64,000 nucleotides of DNA from Antedon mediterranea (GCF_964355755.1 NC_092672.1:21636501-21700500), one strand, 5' to 3'; shown: positions 45,261 through 58,619, counted from the first letter of the stretch. Notes: generated from the sequence alone by a model not told the origin. Numbers and translations: made by a program.

Positions 45261-45707
45261 CAAAGATTGTATAGCGCCGCGTAGCGGCGCAAGATAGGTA
45301 ACTGGGTGAGACCTTTGTAATCCATGGACGCCATTCCGGCGGACAAATTTGAACTGGAATAAAGTCGTTGTCAAGGCAATATCCACGATGTTTCGGTTAA
45401 AGAACGAAGTTGTCTAACCAAACGTATCAATGTAAACACACAGAATTAATCGGAAAGTGTCCAGATCCCAAAGAAACTTTTATTTTACTTTGTTTACATA
45501 ATTTCTTCCCTTTTCCATGAATCATTCATCAAGAAGGTTAACCACAGATACTTCTAGGCGGACCGCAAAGTTTAAACCATTTACATTTAAATCACAATAA
45601 TAACCTGTCCGCCCGAATGGCGTCCATGGATTTACTGGGCGCGTAGTGTTAAGATAGGAGCTTGGCAACAGTTACCTATCTTGCGCCGCGGCGCTATACA
45701 ATCTTTG
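45261..45707. mobile_element. Non-autonomous DNA transposon with 7-bp target duplication
   Basis: Termini CAAAGATTGTATAGCGCCGC and GCGGCGCTATACAATCTTTG are inverted repeats, extended by GGCGCAAGATAGGTAACTG / TTACCTATCTTGCGCC. GTATAAC lies on both sides (45254-45260, 45708-45714). About 447 bp, no coding capacity. A second inverted pair (CCATGGACGCCATTC.GG / CC.GAATGGCGTCCATGG) lies inside. The superfamily is unresolved (7-8 bp target). Confidence 0.75.
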
Positions 45708-45714
45708 GTATAAC

Positions 45715-48130
45715 AACAAAGGTTGTGTTTATGATTATGAACATTTAAAGTATCTGGATATGCCAGAGGTCTCTCCTGACAAGGCTAAATCAAAATTCTC
45801 CCTACCGTTTACAGACTTCTAGTTATCCGGCTACTCATGGCCTTATTTTCAGCCTGATTTGCGTGATTATCTCATAAAATACATTGTTTAATCCAGCAAG
45901 GTCGCCTTCAACTCCCCTGAGGACAAGCCAACCCTCCAAATTTGCCGGGCTGAGGTTGGTCCGGATAACCCAGGTGGTAGTACTCAAAAAAGTCATTAAG
46001 GGTCGTTAAGGCATGATTAATGACCCCAAAAGATGACAAGTTATCCGGATACTTGCTGTTCGTAAACGGGCCCATAGAGATTCCGTGTAATGAGATTTTA
46101 ATTGCAAAAAAGGCTACTTGGCTGAATCCTAAAATTTGGTGGATTCCCGGTCGCCGTTACCGTGTTGGAAGTGTCCTCAGGGTATATTTTGACCTCTCGT
46201 TAAAACAGGTCGTAATATAAATCATGTCATGCGACGTTGCTAACAAGATTGGGCCCATTTATTGCTGCTTCGCTGCCAGCAATCATCCTCCTACCACGTC
46301 TTACGCCTAGCCATAAATCAGCATTAAATAAGCCAGTGGGTAAATCTTTATGGAATTCATTCAAAAGGAAAGCAATATGCTTAACATTGAATGTGAAAGA
46401 TATAACAATAAAGAAACAAGTATAGAAAAATGGGTAGCTTTAAGAATTACTATTATGTTAATATAAATTCTAATTTGCTCGATTATCAGAAAAGGAATTC
46501 ACAGTGATACGAGTTACAGGTGGTGCTGATCTGATTTAATTCGTTTTATCTTGTATATAAATACATTGTATAATCCGGGTTGTAAAATTAAAACAAACAA
46601 TTGAAAATCTCACAAATTCTTTATGTGTAAAATATTTTAAAACGAAGAACATTAATGAAAATAGGAGGCAATACGGAATTCATAAATGTAAAAATGTTAC
46701 TGATGAATTGTAACGACATTGGGAATTAACAAATGTGTTAAATAATATGATTTTATGTAATGACATGAGATAATATAATGAATGTGGATAAAAGTGGTGT
46801 TTGCACCACAAAAGAGAAAAAAAAAAGCTATCGATGGAATGGTGGGTACGAAATCCATGATAATTTAGTTACTTATCTAAAATAAATTCGACGGGAACCT
46901 GATTTTACAAGAGGACCTCTTATATGAGTTTGTGAGGACTCTGTTTATAGAGGACATCTTAATATCTGTCATGTTCTATAGACTCCTTAATATCAGTTCA
47001 AATTGATCAGTTCTTTTCTAATGAAGAATCTGGGCAATTTACAATCAAGCAACAACACCACATAATTCTACGTGAATTCTGCTGTACGTGAGCTAGCCTT
47101 AATAATACCGCCTGATTACGGTATATAGGCCTACAGTATTAGCTTCAGAATAAATGACGACGCATTCTACAGATATTAAAACAAAATGAAAATATTAAAT
47201 TGGCTTCGTCGAAATGTTGTACCTTGATAGACAGACCCCCAAGCAGACAGCCCACATTACTGTACAGAGACAATCTGCACTGCAGCACAATCTATTGGTT
47301 TTAACTGTACACGCGGTGATTCAACTAAAAGTAGTAAAAACATTTTGGCACACAAGGCGTATCATATAATTTGCGGACCATGACCGAAGCACTTCCACTT
47401 CGATCTATTCGACGAAAATCAAAAAAGGATAACTATTTTCTGCTTTATATTTAATTAATTTAATGTAATAGCTTGATCTAATAACAGGCGTAACAACACA
47501 GAATACATATTGTAGTTTAATACTGGCTCAAATATGTTTGTTTTATATAAACTGTATTTTACAAAATTACAATAGAACTTCATTTTGCAATAGTACCTAA
47601 TTTGGCGCCTTAGACGCCAAATTAAGTGCGGTACCTCATTTGGCAGTGGTACCTCATTTGGCGTGACAGGGCCAACTCGTTCGTAGTGGTAGTAGGCCTC
47701 TATCATTTCCCACTCCAAACAGAAGAAAAAATAACATCGCAAAAATGGCATCTTCTTCCATAGTGTATAGATGAAACAATGAAACCCTTAAAATAACTTT
47801 TATTAAATGAACCGAGAACAAAATTAACACAATGCAAACGTGAACGAATACAATAATGAAAATGGTAAAAACCGCGCGAATACATCGGACAGAGCGAGGA
47901 GGCGACGATGATTGTTGACAACTCCGCCAATTCAAGCGATCAACGATTTGACCTTTTATCCTAGCATGCACTGCGTGTTGATGAAACTTCCGGTACAACA
48001 CGGTATCGTGATTTCAGTAGTAACAACAGCAAACGTTAAGGTGGGTTGACCTCGGTCCCAACAACACGCTAAAAATTAAAGCCATGTTCAAATTTAGGGT
48101 GTTGTATAAACACGACCTTCAAGTCAGAGG
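45715..48130. other. Gene-poor stretch
   Basis: No exon or family recognised. A 66-codon plus frame at 46020-46220 has no resemblance I know. 47595-47665 has short alternating GGCGCC and GGTACCTCATTTGGC words. CG-richer spots occur near 45230-45300 and 47870-47950. Confidence 0.35.
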
Positions 48131-48133
48131 TTA

Positions 48134-48405
48134 TTAGCGGATATTATCCTGTCTCAAGATTGTTCAAGTCAAGTTTAGTTCTATGTAAGTTTACAGTTGC
48201 TGCTACCATCGCGTGGATATTATCCTGTCTCAAGATTGTTCAAGTCAAGTTTAGGCCTAGCTAGGCCTAGGTAGGCCTAGCCTAGTTCTATGTAAGTTTA
48301 CAGTTGCTGCTACCATCTCGTCCAAGTCAGAGGTTATTAGCGGATATTATCCTGTCTCAAGATTGTTCAAGTCAAGTTTAGTTCTATGTAAGTTTACAAT
48401 GTTAT
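48134..48405. repeat. ~75-bp repeat, three local copies, fourth at 45103-45187
   Basis: TATCCTGTCTCAAGATTGTT and GTTCTATGTAAGTTTACAG(TT)GCTGCTACCATC recur at about 48146, 48219 and 48347. A diverged copy sits 3 kb to the left. Between copies are AGGCCTAG words. Confidence 0.85.
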
Positions 48406-48599
48406 TCAAGTTTACAAACGCTACCCAGGCTACTTTCAAATACAATTATTTGGATTTAATCGTTTTACTTTATAGGCCTAGGCCTAGTGATTTTATGTTC
48501 AATTTGTTAGCAGATAAAAGGTATGTTATTTCTACATTATATTACTCTATGTTTAGAACGAGATTATTCACACTTCTAGTTCATTCGGCGTGAGTAGCA

Positions 48600-51188
48600 A
48601 CAAATTGACGACAATCATCACCCCTAAGTTGAAACATTGAATAAAATATCAACAAAATATACAATTGTGTTTATTTGCATGGTATCGCACACGTCATTGT
48701 CTTACAACAATTAAATAATTTTAGGGTGGGACAGTACCTAATTATAACATTCGTATCGAGCAACCGACCAGGGATTTAGTATTATAGGTCGTAACAGCCG
48801 TCCCACCCGATCTTGGTCAGTTTTAAACATTTGAAAATAATTGAAAATCTTTGAAAATCTAAACTTATACAATGTACCACAAATAACATTTTGTTGCCAT
48901 AGGCCTATTACAAGAACAGTTCTAATATTCCAATAACGGGGCCACCAGGACGAGGAAGCTTGACACTTATTAAGCATGTGTGAATCTTGTATGAATAAAT
49001 ATTACAATAGAACTATACTGTATGTATGCATCTACGGTGTCTCTTATTAAGCATGTGTGTTGAATTGTATATATGCTGTGTGTACAGTTATAGTTTACCG
49101 TATTTTCTGCACTTAATTTCAGACAGAGACTAACTAAACCTTTTCGACATCCAGAAATTATTATAGAATATTATATATTATAGAATTGATGGAGTGGAGT
49201 TGTGGCTACCAATTCAAGAATTCTGGGTTCAAGTCCTGTCATATGTCAGGATTTTTTCTAATGACAAATTACAACTCCACTCCCAAAGACTTGTAATAAG
49301 ACTTTGTTTATGTAGAGCATAAGTTTCCTAAACAGAAAGAAAGTTATGAAGATGAGATAAATTATAAAATAAATTTAATATTAATCCCTACCGTTTCTCG
49401 ACCCTCAGTCCCCGAGATTAATTTGTTTAGCATTGGGAGTACATTAACATAAAGTATGTCAATTAAGGTCCACGGACCACCAAATGGCCATTCGTAAGTT
49501 TCCATCTCTTTACCAACTTTCAAGGGAATACCCCAATTAAGGGGACATTTCCGTTTTTGTTTCCCAATGTCCCCGTGAGTTCTATTGTATTCGAGAACAC
49601 TGGATGCACATCTGAGTCATAGAAAACTTTCTGAATGATTTAAAAGAAGAAGAAAGTGCTCTTGTTGAAACTTTTAAGAAGTCTACGAAAATTAATATGA
49701 CGGATAGATTAAAATCTGATGAAGCTACTGTTGGATACAGTATGTATGTAAAGACAAACTTAAACCTGAACAAATACATTGTCAAAAATGTGAGAAGGAA
49801 GATAGAAAATACATATCAATTTTATTCTATAAGTTTAGTGCAATTTAATTCAGTGCACAAACTGCAGTGTTCGCAGCTTTCACGCTACAGTAATTTCACT
49901 GCAGACTCCGTACGCAGTTGTTTACCGCTTGAAGATTTGGACGCTTACATTATTGATATAGGATAGTCACATTATAGCAATGTCTCGAACACGGGATCAG
50001 ATAATTCAAACACAATTTTAATAGTACAGTAAAGCAATGTTAATGCATATACTGATAAAATGAAAGTTACCAGGCATGTGTGTAAACCGTGTGGATCTGT
50101 CTCGCTGCGCTAGTCAAATTTACATGGACACCCAATTATTTTTCCAATTAAATATCATGTTTTGTTTAATTATATAAAACAAAATTATACTTTTTAGTTT
50201 CCTCAATATTTGGACTTTAAAATGATATGTGATTTTAAATGTATAATTGGATGTGATATTTGTATAGCCAATTTACAATCGGGTTGAAGACCCGCTAGTC
50301 CCTCTCGACGGCGGACACGCAATATAATTTTTTTTTAAGTGCATGGACTCTACGCGTCGAAATATGGGTGGCTACTCTGTAAAAGGTAGCAAAATTGTGA
50401 TTTCCGAACACATATTTAAGTGATGTGATTTATGAAATAATATGAAGCTTTCATTTCTACACATTTTACCGTTTGAACCAGATACATCCGACGATTATTA
50501 GTGGAGAAAACTAAAAAACACGCTGGAAAATGGAGATTTTTGCACAATTTGGCCGCGTTTTCAAGGTATACAGCGCGTGTGTCGCTTTTTTACGGAATAA
50601 AATTGCAATATGTAAAACGTGGTTTTTTTTTAATTATCAAAAGTGATCATTGTGACAATCTGGTCAAAGGCCATATATATTCTATCTCTTAGTGTACCGT
50701 ACGTGAATTCTGTAATCCGATTGGTCAATAATTATGTATGAGATATAATTCCGTATTACGCCCATTTACTCAGTCAAGCGGATCAGAAGGGTAATATATC
50801 CCGTATTACCTGTTTGATGTTTCTACGCGCGCGTTGTTTATGTATTGTATTTTTATCGTTGAGCGCATGCGTAGTTGTGATTTCAACCATCGAATATGAA
50901 CCCGTATTCGACAGTCCGTCAAAAAAGCTATATGACACAAGAAGATACTGTATATATTTGGTTTTTTTTCTTTGTCTCTTGTTCTTTGTCTCGTGTACAC
51001 TAAGAGATAAAATCGTATTAGGTATGAAACAGAAAAGGTAGGCCTACATCGTATAATAGAATTTAAACAGAGTAGCAGGCCGATTAACATACATCTTAAA
51101 ATGGAATTGCGAAAAATAAGTAACGCCGTGGGTTCGAACAATACTTATTCAAACTCATGAACAATTTGGTATTTGGTAAAACATTGAA
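48600..51188. other. Gene-poor stretch with weak open frames
   Basis: A plus frame around 49625-49969 (NDLKEEESALVETFKKSTKI at its start) has plausible amino-acid composition but no recognised domain and no clear splice partners. It could be an exon of an unknown gene or a transposon relic. Nothing else is supported. Confidence 0.25.
49185..49290 (+). repeat. Possible tRNA-derived SINE fragment
   Basis: GTGGAGTTGTGGCTACCAA followed by CTGGGTTCAAGTCCTG resembles degenerate A and B boxes of a pol III promoter. Too short and diverged to fold a tRNA. Confidence 0.25.
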
Positions 51189-51449
51189 AGATGTACGACT
51201 TAGAACCAGTGTAGGTATAGGGAGAATGAAGATGAAAGGAAATAGTATAGTAAGATGTACAACTTAGAACCAGTGTAGGTATAGGGAGAATGAAGATGAA
51301 AGGAAATAGTATAGTAAGATGTACGACTTAGAACCAGTGTAGGTATATAGGGAGAATAAAGATGAAAGGAAATAGTATAGTAAGATGTACGACTTAGAAC
51401 CAGTGTAGGTATAGGGAGAATGAAGATGAAAGGAAATAGTATAGTAAAC
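51189..51449. repeat. 64-bp tandem array, four copies
   Basis: AGATGTACGACTTAGAACCA recurs at 51189, 51253, 51317 and 51383. A diverged relation (AAGTACCAGTATAGAGAAAATG) follows near 51606. Confidence 0.92.
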
Positions 51450-52015
51450 CAAACTTGACAACCTTAAATATATTTCCTGATGGAATCACTGCTTACAAAA
51501 TAAATAAAACGATTATTTTTACAGTATAAAGTTATTGTGAAATGGCCATATTAATTTACAGATAAGTTTAATGTATCACTTTTACTATAATAATAATATT
51601 AAGGTGAAGTACCAGTATAGAGAAAATGTAAACATGCTATGATACTGATAGTATAATTATTGAAATAAAAACGAAAGATGATTTTAGTGATTAATGGTAA
51701 TGATAGATGAGAAATACGTATACAGAAAATAACAATGTCGATATATGAATAGGGCATATGATTAAAAGAACTATAACAAGTATCAACCCATGCTATGGAA
51801 CGATAGGGAAAAAGAAAACAGACGAACTCAAAATGTGATGATAGATAACCTGAGCAAATATAAAAGCAACTGACAATAGAAAAAGATAGAAATGGAGAGC
51901 TTTGGAGGAGTGATGTGTCCTGCAGTATGGAAAAAGAAAAAAGCGTCATCACCACGTATATATTTTAGAATATGCTAAAACAACTTTAACTTGTGGTCAT
52001 ATAAGATATCTTCGA

Positions 52016-52686
52016 TTACCGTACTGACGCGGGTATAAGCCCATACTCGGGTATAAATAAGCCCACCCCCGACTTTTGACTAATTTTCATGAAAAATGAG
52101 GTACTCGGGTATAAGCCCACCCATTAATTCGAAGATCTACAGTGTGTGTCGTAATACATTATTTTGCATTTGGCGACGTCCATACTCCGAATATACCTAC
52201 CTTTGATCATAACCAAGCTAGGCTAATATACACTAGGCCATATGAGGCCTAGCGGTCCTGTTTTGTTTACACTCCATTGCGGTCAAAGATCGCTTCACAC
52301 ACGACGCTACAAGTTGCCAAAACGGAAAACCACTATTTGGTATCGGCTGCCATAAACAAGCTTATTAAATTTCTTTGGTACATTTCTATTTAACGAACAT
52401 TGTATACTTGCTTTTCTGCTTGATAAAATTCTTGTTAAATTGATGTTTAAAATAAGATATTCTACGATAAATTACACGAACTAATTTTCCGACACTCTAC
52501 ACCTCGTGTATTTAGAGGCAACGTCGTACACGTGAGGGCGCTCGCTCGCATGGTGGAATATACACTGTACATGTGCTGTTTTTGACAATCTGCATTTTTG
52601 GATCCTCGGGTATAAGCCCACCCCCCAAACTTGACGTGATTTCATGTTCGAGGGGGGTGGGCTTATACCCGCGTCATTACGGTAAT
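52016..52686. mobile_element. Non-autonomous element with ~30-bp terminal inverted repeats
   Basis: The left end ATTACCGTACTGACGCGGGT continuing ATAAGCCCA matches the reverse complement of the right end with one mismatch. A GGGTATAAGCCCACCCCC subterminal motif is repeated inside both ends. A half-related motif (ACCGTATTTATTCGAGAATA) occurs at 53025. About 670 bp, no ORF. Confidence 0.8.
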
Positions 52687-53578
52687 TGTGATGAATTAGA
52701 TGAATTTTGGTGATGTATAACTTTATATTTTAAATCCGAAAAAACAAAACGATTTTAAATATTGTTTACAATTTCTCACGTCTTTTTAGTAATTATTTGA
52801 TAGATTATAATTATTAAGACGTGGTTTAGTCCTTCTATCCTCTTGAAGTCTGTCGCCTGTGATATTAATAATAATTAATTAATATTTTAATAGGCCACAA
52901 CCTTCTTATAAATGTCTGCATTTTATTACATTTAGTACATGTAGTTCTGACTTGCAGTAATCTCAACCATGATCCTTTTTTTAGATTGATTTTCCGTAGA
53001 TATTAGGCCTACATTTGTATGACTACCGTATTTATTCGAGAATAAAGCCCATGTGGTGTTCGAGAAAGAGGGGGCGTTTATTCGAATAAATAGGCCTACA
53101 CGTCGGTATTACTTTTTAAATCATTATTATATGGATTCATAATTATATTATTATTAGTATTCGCATGGACTCCCATGGAATTAGGCCAACGTCACGTCAG
53201 TAATTTCCAAGGTACGTCTTCTCAAGATTATTGCGCGCTGCAGGTCATCTTTATGGTCGACTGATTACGTATAATCGGCATGCAGCGGTCGTCGTTATTA
53301 TAGTCGTAACACATGTGGAAAGTTTTCAAGAATCAAACACGTGTCAGTCTAGCTAGGCCTAGTTATTTTACATATTTTAGTACGGTTAACTTTAAGTAAG
53401 CACGATGACTGTTTAGGAGAAAAGAGTAATGATAGGCCCTACTGGACTAGCTAGGCCATTCTAACACTACCAAAAAGACAAGAATATTTTAGGCCGTAAG
53501 TACAGACAGTAGGATGCAACTCTCCTCCTAGGCCGGCGCATGTGTCCTGCTCTCCTCCTGGACCTACCTAGGTTCATG

Positions 53579-54388
53579 GGCGCTAGTTCCGTTTCGCACC
53601 AGTCATTTATTTCGACTCAAAATGTGTTAAGAAACTTTATCGTGAGTACCACACCTTAGAATTAGGCCTCAAAAATGCTTTTACGAAGGAGATCACACAA
53701 AAAGTGACAAATAAATGCTTTAAATTTATGAATTTACAGACGCGTTTCTCGCACATCGGTTTGTCAATTTTGCATACGCCATGTTCAATGTTGTTGTTTC
53801 TATGGAGCGCCAAAAGAGCAATCATATTAAATAGAGGGCTAAAAACTCAATATAATGCGTATATTTAATGCATTTATTGGTGAAAATTACGTTCAATTTT
53901 AATATATTTTGTCAATGTCAATGCAACAAAACCCTAGGCCTAAATCAGCATCACAGCTATACCTAGCCTAGGCCTAAGTAAGACTAAGAGGAATATTATT
54001 TAGATCATTTGAGGTACAAACAACTACAGTACAATTTTTTTTTAATTTGTCGATTTTCATTCTTAAAAGTTAACGAAAAATGCGAAAACCATGTAGGGTA
54101 TCAATAAAATAAAAAAAAATTAAAATTTTTAGCCCTCTATTATAATTGCTCTTTTGGCCCTCCATAGAAACAACAACATTGAACATGGCGTATGCGAAAT
54201 TGACGAACCGATGTGCGAGAAACACGTCTGTAAATTTATCAATTTAAAGCATTTATTTGTCACTTTTTGTGTGATCTCCTTCGTAAAAGTATTTTTGAGG
54301 CCTCATTCTAAGGTGTGGTACTCACGATAAAGTTTCTTAACACATTTTGAGTCGAAATAAATGACAGGTGCGAAACGGAACTAGCGCC
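53579..54388. mobile_element. Foldback MITE with ~265-bp arms and 8-bp target duplication
   Basis: GGCGCTAGTTCCGTTTCGCA begins an arm (53579-53846) whose near-complete reverse complement is 54127-54388. The direct repeat GGTTCATG flanks it exactly (53571-53578, 54389-54396). An 8-bp target duplication fits hAT-type insertion. The loop is AT-rich. The 62-codon frame inside is a shadow. Confidence 0.9.
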
Positions 54389-54676
54389 GGTTCATGCTGT
54401 AGGCCTAACTATAATAGATTGATGTCTATCACATCAGTTTTCCGACTGGAGGAGGACTTGATGATTTTAAGATTGAATGCCTGGGCCAGATCATTAAAGA
54501 AAGTAAAAATCTCAGTATCAAAATAGATCAAAACATTAATTTTACTTTGACTATTACAGGGGCTTTTTAGAGTAGTTTTTTTAGGGAAATTTAAGTTTAC
54601 AGGCACATACCTGTATCATAGGCTATTGACTATGCCTGTATGTAGATCTGGTAATTTACGAGATAGACATTTTACT

Positions 54677-55290
54677 TAAAGACACTAGTAAACCTGCAAT
54701 TTTTTATGTTTTGTAAAAATAATGCATATATATAACTTTGAAAAACATTAAACCAGGTCATTTCTTGTCTTAAATGTGCATTTTAATTACGATAAAAAGA
54801 GAAAAACAATAGACTACCTATAAGTAGCTCGCCTCGAAAGTTCTCTTGTAGACGTTTCTAGGCCTAGCTTAATAGTAGGCTTAGCTTTGACTTTTGTAGG
54901 CCTAGCTGGTAACAGCAGTAACCTATGAACATCGTACGCTATAGGCCTAGCCTGACGATGTCTTGTTGCTTAATTGTCTTTCCTTCTTTGGCAGAATCCA
55001 TTAATACAAATTGGGGAAGAACTGGTATTTCCGCTGAAAAGTTACGGTTCTTTTAATTGTTTTCCCTTTCATGCGATCGGTCGAAGTGGGTACATCACAT
55101 CACAAAAATATAAAAATATCAATCCGCACGCGATGCATGTTGGGATTTATAGCGGGCTGCTAAAATGATTAGAATCAACTTATTTTTCACATTTTTTAAC
55201 TGCTTAAATACGATATGTATATAGTATTAACTTTTTCATAAAATGTAGTGTGTGACCATTAGTAAAAAAAGCATAGTCTAGTGTCTTTAA
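54677..55290. mobile_element. TTAA-inserting MITE (first)
   Basis: TTAAAGACACTAG at 54676-54688 and CTAGTGTCTTTAA at 55278-55290 are perfect inverted ends, with TTAA as the target duplication (Kolobok/piggyBac-like site choice). It contains a 58-codon open frame behind an acceptor-like TTTGGCAG at 54995, with no known resemblance. Confidence 0.8.
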
Positions 55291-55444
55291 AATGGACCTA
55301 AAATGAATTTTCGATTTTTTTCATTTTCGAATGGTGTTTTCCAGTTAAACAAAACTTTATAAGTTCCTCCATTCGGCCTCACCATTGTTTTCCAATTAAA
55401 TAGTTCCTCCAAGTTCTCAAAATAAAATGATATGCTTAAAAAAT

Positions 55445-57340
55445 GTTGATTCATGAACACATTGGTGCATCTACAGTATCTGGGATGTATTGTTAGGATG
55501 TTAAATGTATCTGACGCAGTTGAACTTTGATGTGCTTGTCATGAACACATTGGTGCATCTATCTGGGATGTATTGTTAGGATGTTAGGGGGATTCTGGGT
55601 TTAAAATTGCTTTTAAATATCGTTTATTTATTAAATAAAAAATATTATAACAATATAGACATGTCAGAATGAAGAAGTAATAACGAGAAATTAAAAAAAT
55701 TAAATTCCATATACATTTTGGGGTAAATTCATGGAAAGACTGTTTTTCAGCAGCTTAGGGAAGCTCATTAATATTCATGAGATATTCGCAAAATCACGTC
55801 ATCAGTGGATTCCAAACTCGCAACGTCATGTACGTTGCGTTTGTCAACTAATTTACATCTCTCTCTCCTGTCTAACGACGACCACCCGATCATTGTGAAA
55901 TACATTTTTTTGTAGATTTTCTAAGCTAGGCCTAAAGTGTAATAATAACAGTAGTAGCATTTATTTGACATTTAATAAAATACAAAATTTAGTTTTAGAT
56001 TACGGAGTCATAAATTATATACTATTTTTATACCTCGAATAGTACAGACAGATCGTGTTATTGGCTTCACGTACTAGGTTAGCCTAGCCTAAATAATTTT
56101 TTTTTTCATGGGTGAGAGCCATTCTGACTAGGGATTCCATGCCACGATGGCTGCTACGTTAAAACATTGGGGGTCCATCATGGGCCTAGCTAGCCTATTA
56201 CTAAACGATTGGCCCATAAATAACAAAACTCAGTGAATTCCAAAACCCATCCTATCAACCAAACTCCTAAACAATCTAAACCTAAAACATTCTACAAAAT
56301 CGGCTGTAAATATTGAGGCAAAACAAGGTCCGATCGTCGTCCGCACGTATGGTGTCCCGATCGTCTAAAGTAGGCCTAGTTTACTCTAAAAAAATTGCAT
56401 CAAGCAAGTAGACCAGGTAGTAGGAAGGAGACCTAGCCGATCCGGCCCAGTTAAAAATTGACCTAGCTAGTGTAGTAGACCCTATGCGAATTGATACTAC
56501 CAGGCCTTTTACTGTAGGCTACAAATATTCCAACTCTCTCATTCGAGCTATATTATCTATACCATTCCGGTAGGTCGAGCCGACCTTCAACCAAATACTG
56601 TTATGTATTATGTACATCGTTCATGCATGCTGTGATTATAGACGGGGTATACTCGACCCGACCAGTTTGGTATTGTATACTGTATCTGCTTATCACGTGA
56701 CGATGCCAGGCATGGGCAGAGAGAGCACGTGTATCGTCGTCTCGCTCTCCTCGCTCTCAGCAGGAATGTATACGTTACGCTTCATTGATTTTGAAGGCTT
56801 TCCCTAAGTCAGTGCGAAAATCGGCAAACGTAAAGTGCAAACTAATCTAATTTTTCACTGTTTTGATAAATTTTCATAGAAAATTGACTTTATAAATGGG
56901 AAGACAGACTAAAAGTACATCAGATAAGTATAATTTTACAAAAGTAATTGATATGGTTAATGATAACGAGTCGTCGGAAGATTGACCATTTCACGAATTT
57001 CCTATTCTGTAACACAGTGTCATATCGCCGTAGCTGCACTTGTAATCTGGCCTCATTTCACAGCCTTCGTTCTGCTTCACTGGGCGCTTATATAAATTGA
57101 AACTTTTACCGTTCAAGAGACAAACAAATATATTTTACATTTTTTACTATTCATTTTAAACCCGGAACCCCCCTTTAAATGTATCTGATGCAGTTGAACT
57201 TTGATGTGCTTGTCATGAACACATTGGTGCATCTATCTGGGATGTATTGTTAGGATGTTAAATGTATCTGACGCAGTTGAACTTTGATGTGCTTGTCATG
57301 AACCCATTGGTGCACCTATTGTCCACTATATTGCATACCA
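55445..57340. repeat. ~83-bp tandem repeat split by a transposon
   Basis: CTTGTCATGAACACATTGGT and ATCTGGGATGTATTGTTAGG repeat at 55452-55586 and again at 57175-57320. The array is interrupted at GATGTTA by the element 55587-57174, which gives an internal empty-site reference. Confidence 0.88.
55587..57174. mobile_element. ~1.59-kb non-autonomous transposon inserted at TTA
   Basis: Ends GGGGGATTCTGGGTTTAAAA and, inverted, TTTTAAACCCGGAACCCCCC. TTA flanks both sides (55584-55586, 57175-57177), and the uninterrupted array reads GATGTTAAATG, so the duplicated target is TTA. This suits PIF/Harbinger. No transposase frame is found, so it depends on a partner in trans. Confidence 0.82.
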
Positions 57341-57736
57341 TCATTAAAGGACGTGCCATGAAGTCATATGATCCCTCTTATTGTCCGAATGTGGTTAAAC
57401 AACTTTTATATTTTTTCTAAACATTTAATAACATATTTTATGGTTACTGTATCTCGAAATATTATAAAAATAAATTATTACTACAACACCCTATTATATG
57501 CAATTGCTATGATTAAAAAAATTCATGCAATCTCATATAGTATCAAATAAAACTTATTTATGATAGAAATTTCATGATAGAATGGGCCTTGGTTATTATT
57601 ATTATTGTAGAATTTACAAAAGCAACAAACAATGAACGTTTAGCTTTCTTTTTAATTTGCGAATTTTTGAACTTGCTGTTTTAATTGATTATATCAAGCA
57701 AAGTACAGAATATAACTGTTTATAATTTATACTTAA

Positions 57737-58285
57737 AGATGTATTGTCCTTGAAACACAAAAAAATGAAGGTGAAAAAATATTCTAAATTTAAAGTGGCC
57801 ATATCAAAGTAATATTAAAGTTATTCACTTTAAGTCAAAAATTTTAGCCAAAAACAACAAGTTTACGTAATTAACAGGTAAATTAGTTTGATTACATTTC
57901 ATCTGGAAAATCGTCACGAGCGAAAGTAAACAAAGATTTCAAACCATGAGTACGCATTATGCATATGCTAAATTATGATTGTTTACAACTCGTCAAGGTT
58001 AAGAAGGTATTTTCACACAGATCGCGAGGAAGTTTTATGATTATGCATACAGAGTAGCCAAACAAGCGCGTTTCATTATGGGATATGTTTTGATTGAAAA
58101 CTTTGACTGAATGTTAAAGTTATTTTTTTAACAAAAAAACATCTGTATTTCAGTTAAATTTTTTTTTTTTTCAAAAAATTGTTGGTGATATTTATTAACT
58201 ATTATGATACTTCAAAATGACACACCTTTTTTCGAAATCTTTTATTTTTTATTTTTTTTGAATTAGTCAAAGGGACAATACATCT
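57737..58285. mobile_element. TTAA-inserting MITE (second)
   Basis: TTAA-AGATGTATTGTCC at 57733 and GGACAATACATCT-TTAA ending at 58289 are inverted ends with TTAA target duplication. Its interior (57790-57900) resembles segments near 20215-20290 and 33985-34080 in the myosin gene, so family relics are dispersed in the window. Confidence 0.85.
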
Positions 58286-58619
58286 TTAATAAGATAATAA
58301 ATTACTAACTTCTATCATAATTATGGAAAACTACAGAAGTATTGTAAATTAGAAATGTAAAAGTATGAATATATTCACTATATATACACATTTATCAGAC
58401 ACACACTGCAGAATAAGAGTAATTTTCAGAATAATCATAATAATTAATAGGTCTAGACATGGAGCTATAGAAGGGAGGCCATTGCCCCTGTATCCCTCCT
58501 ATTGATCTAGCATTCACCTGCATCATGGGTTTTTAAGATTGATATTATGTCTATTAAGTTTCCATATACTACACTTAACAACTTCTTGTGTTTTGTACTA
58601 CAATTCCAAAGGAAATCAT

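Noticed and set aside
47654-48001. 115-codon minus frame near CG-rich sequence
   Set aside because: No domain, splice support or conservation signal; overlapping frames of similar length exist.
50814-51041. 75-codon plus frame with a hydrophobic stretch
   Set aside because: It overlaps a longer minus frame, has low-complexity composition and no splice or family evidence.
53637-53825. 62-codon minus frame
   Set aside because: It lies wholly inside the arm of a foldback MITE with an 8-bp target duplication.
54974-55168. 64-codon frame behind an acceptor-like site
   Set aside because: It sits inside a TTAA-flanked MITE and resembles nothing known.
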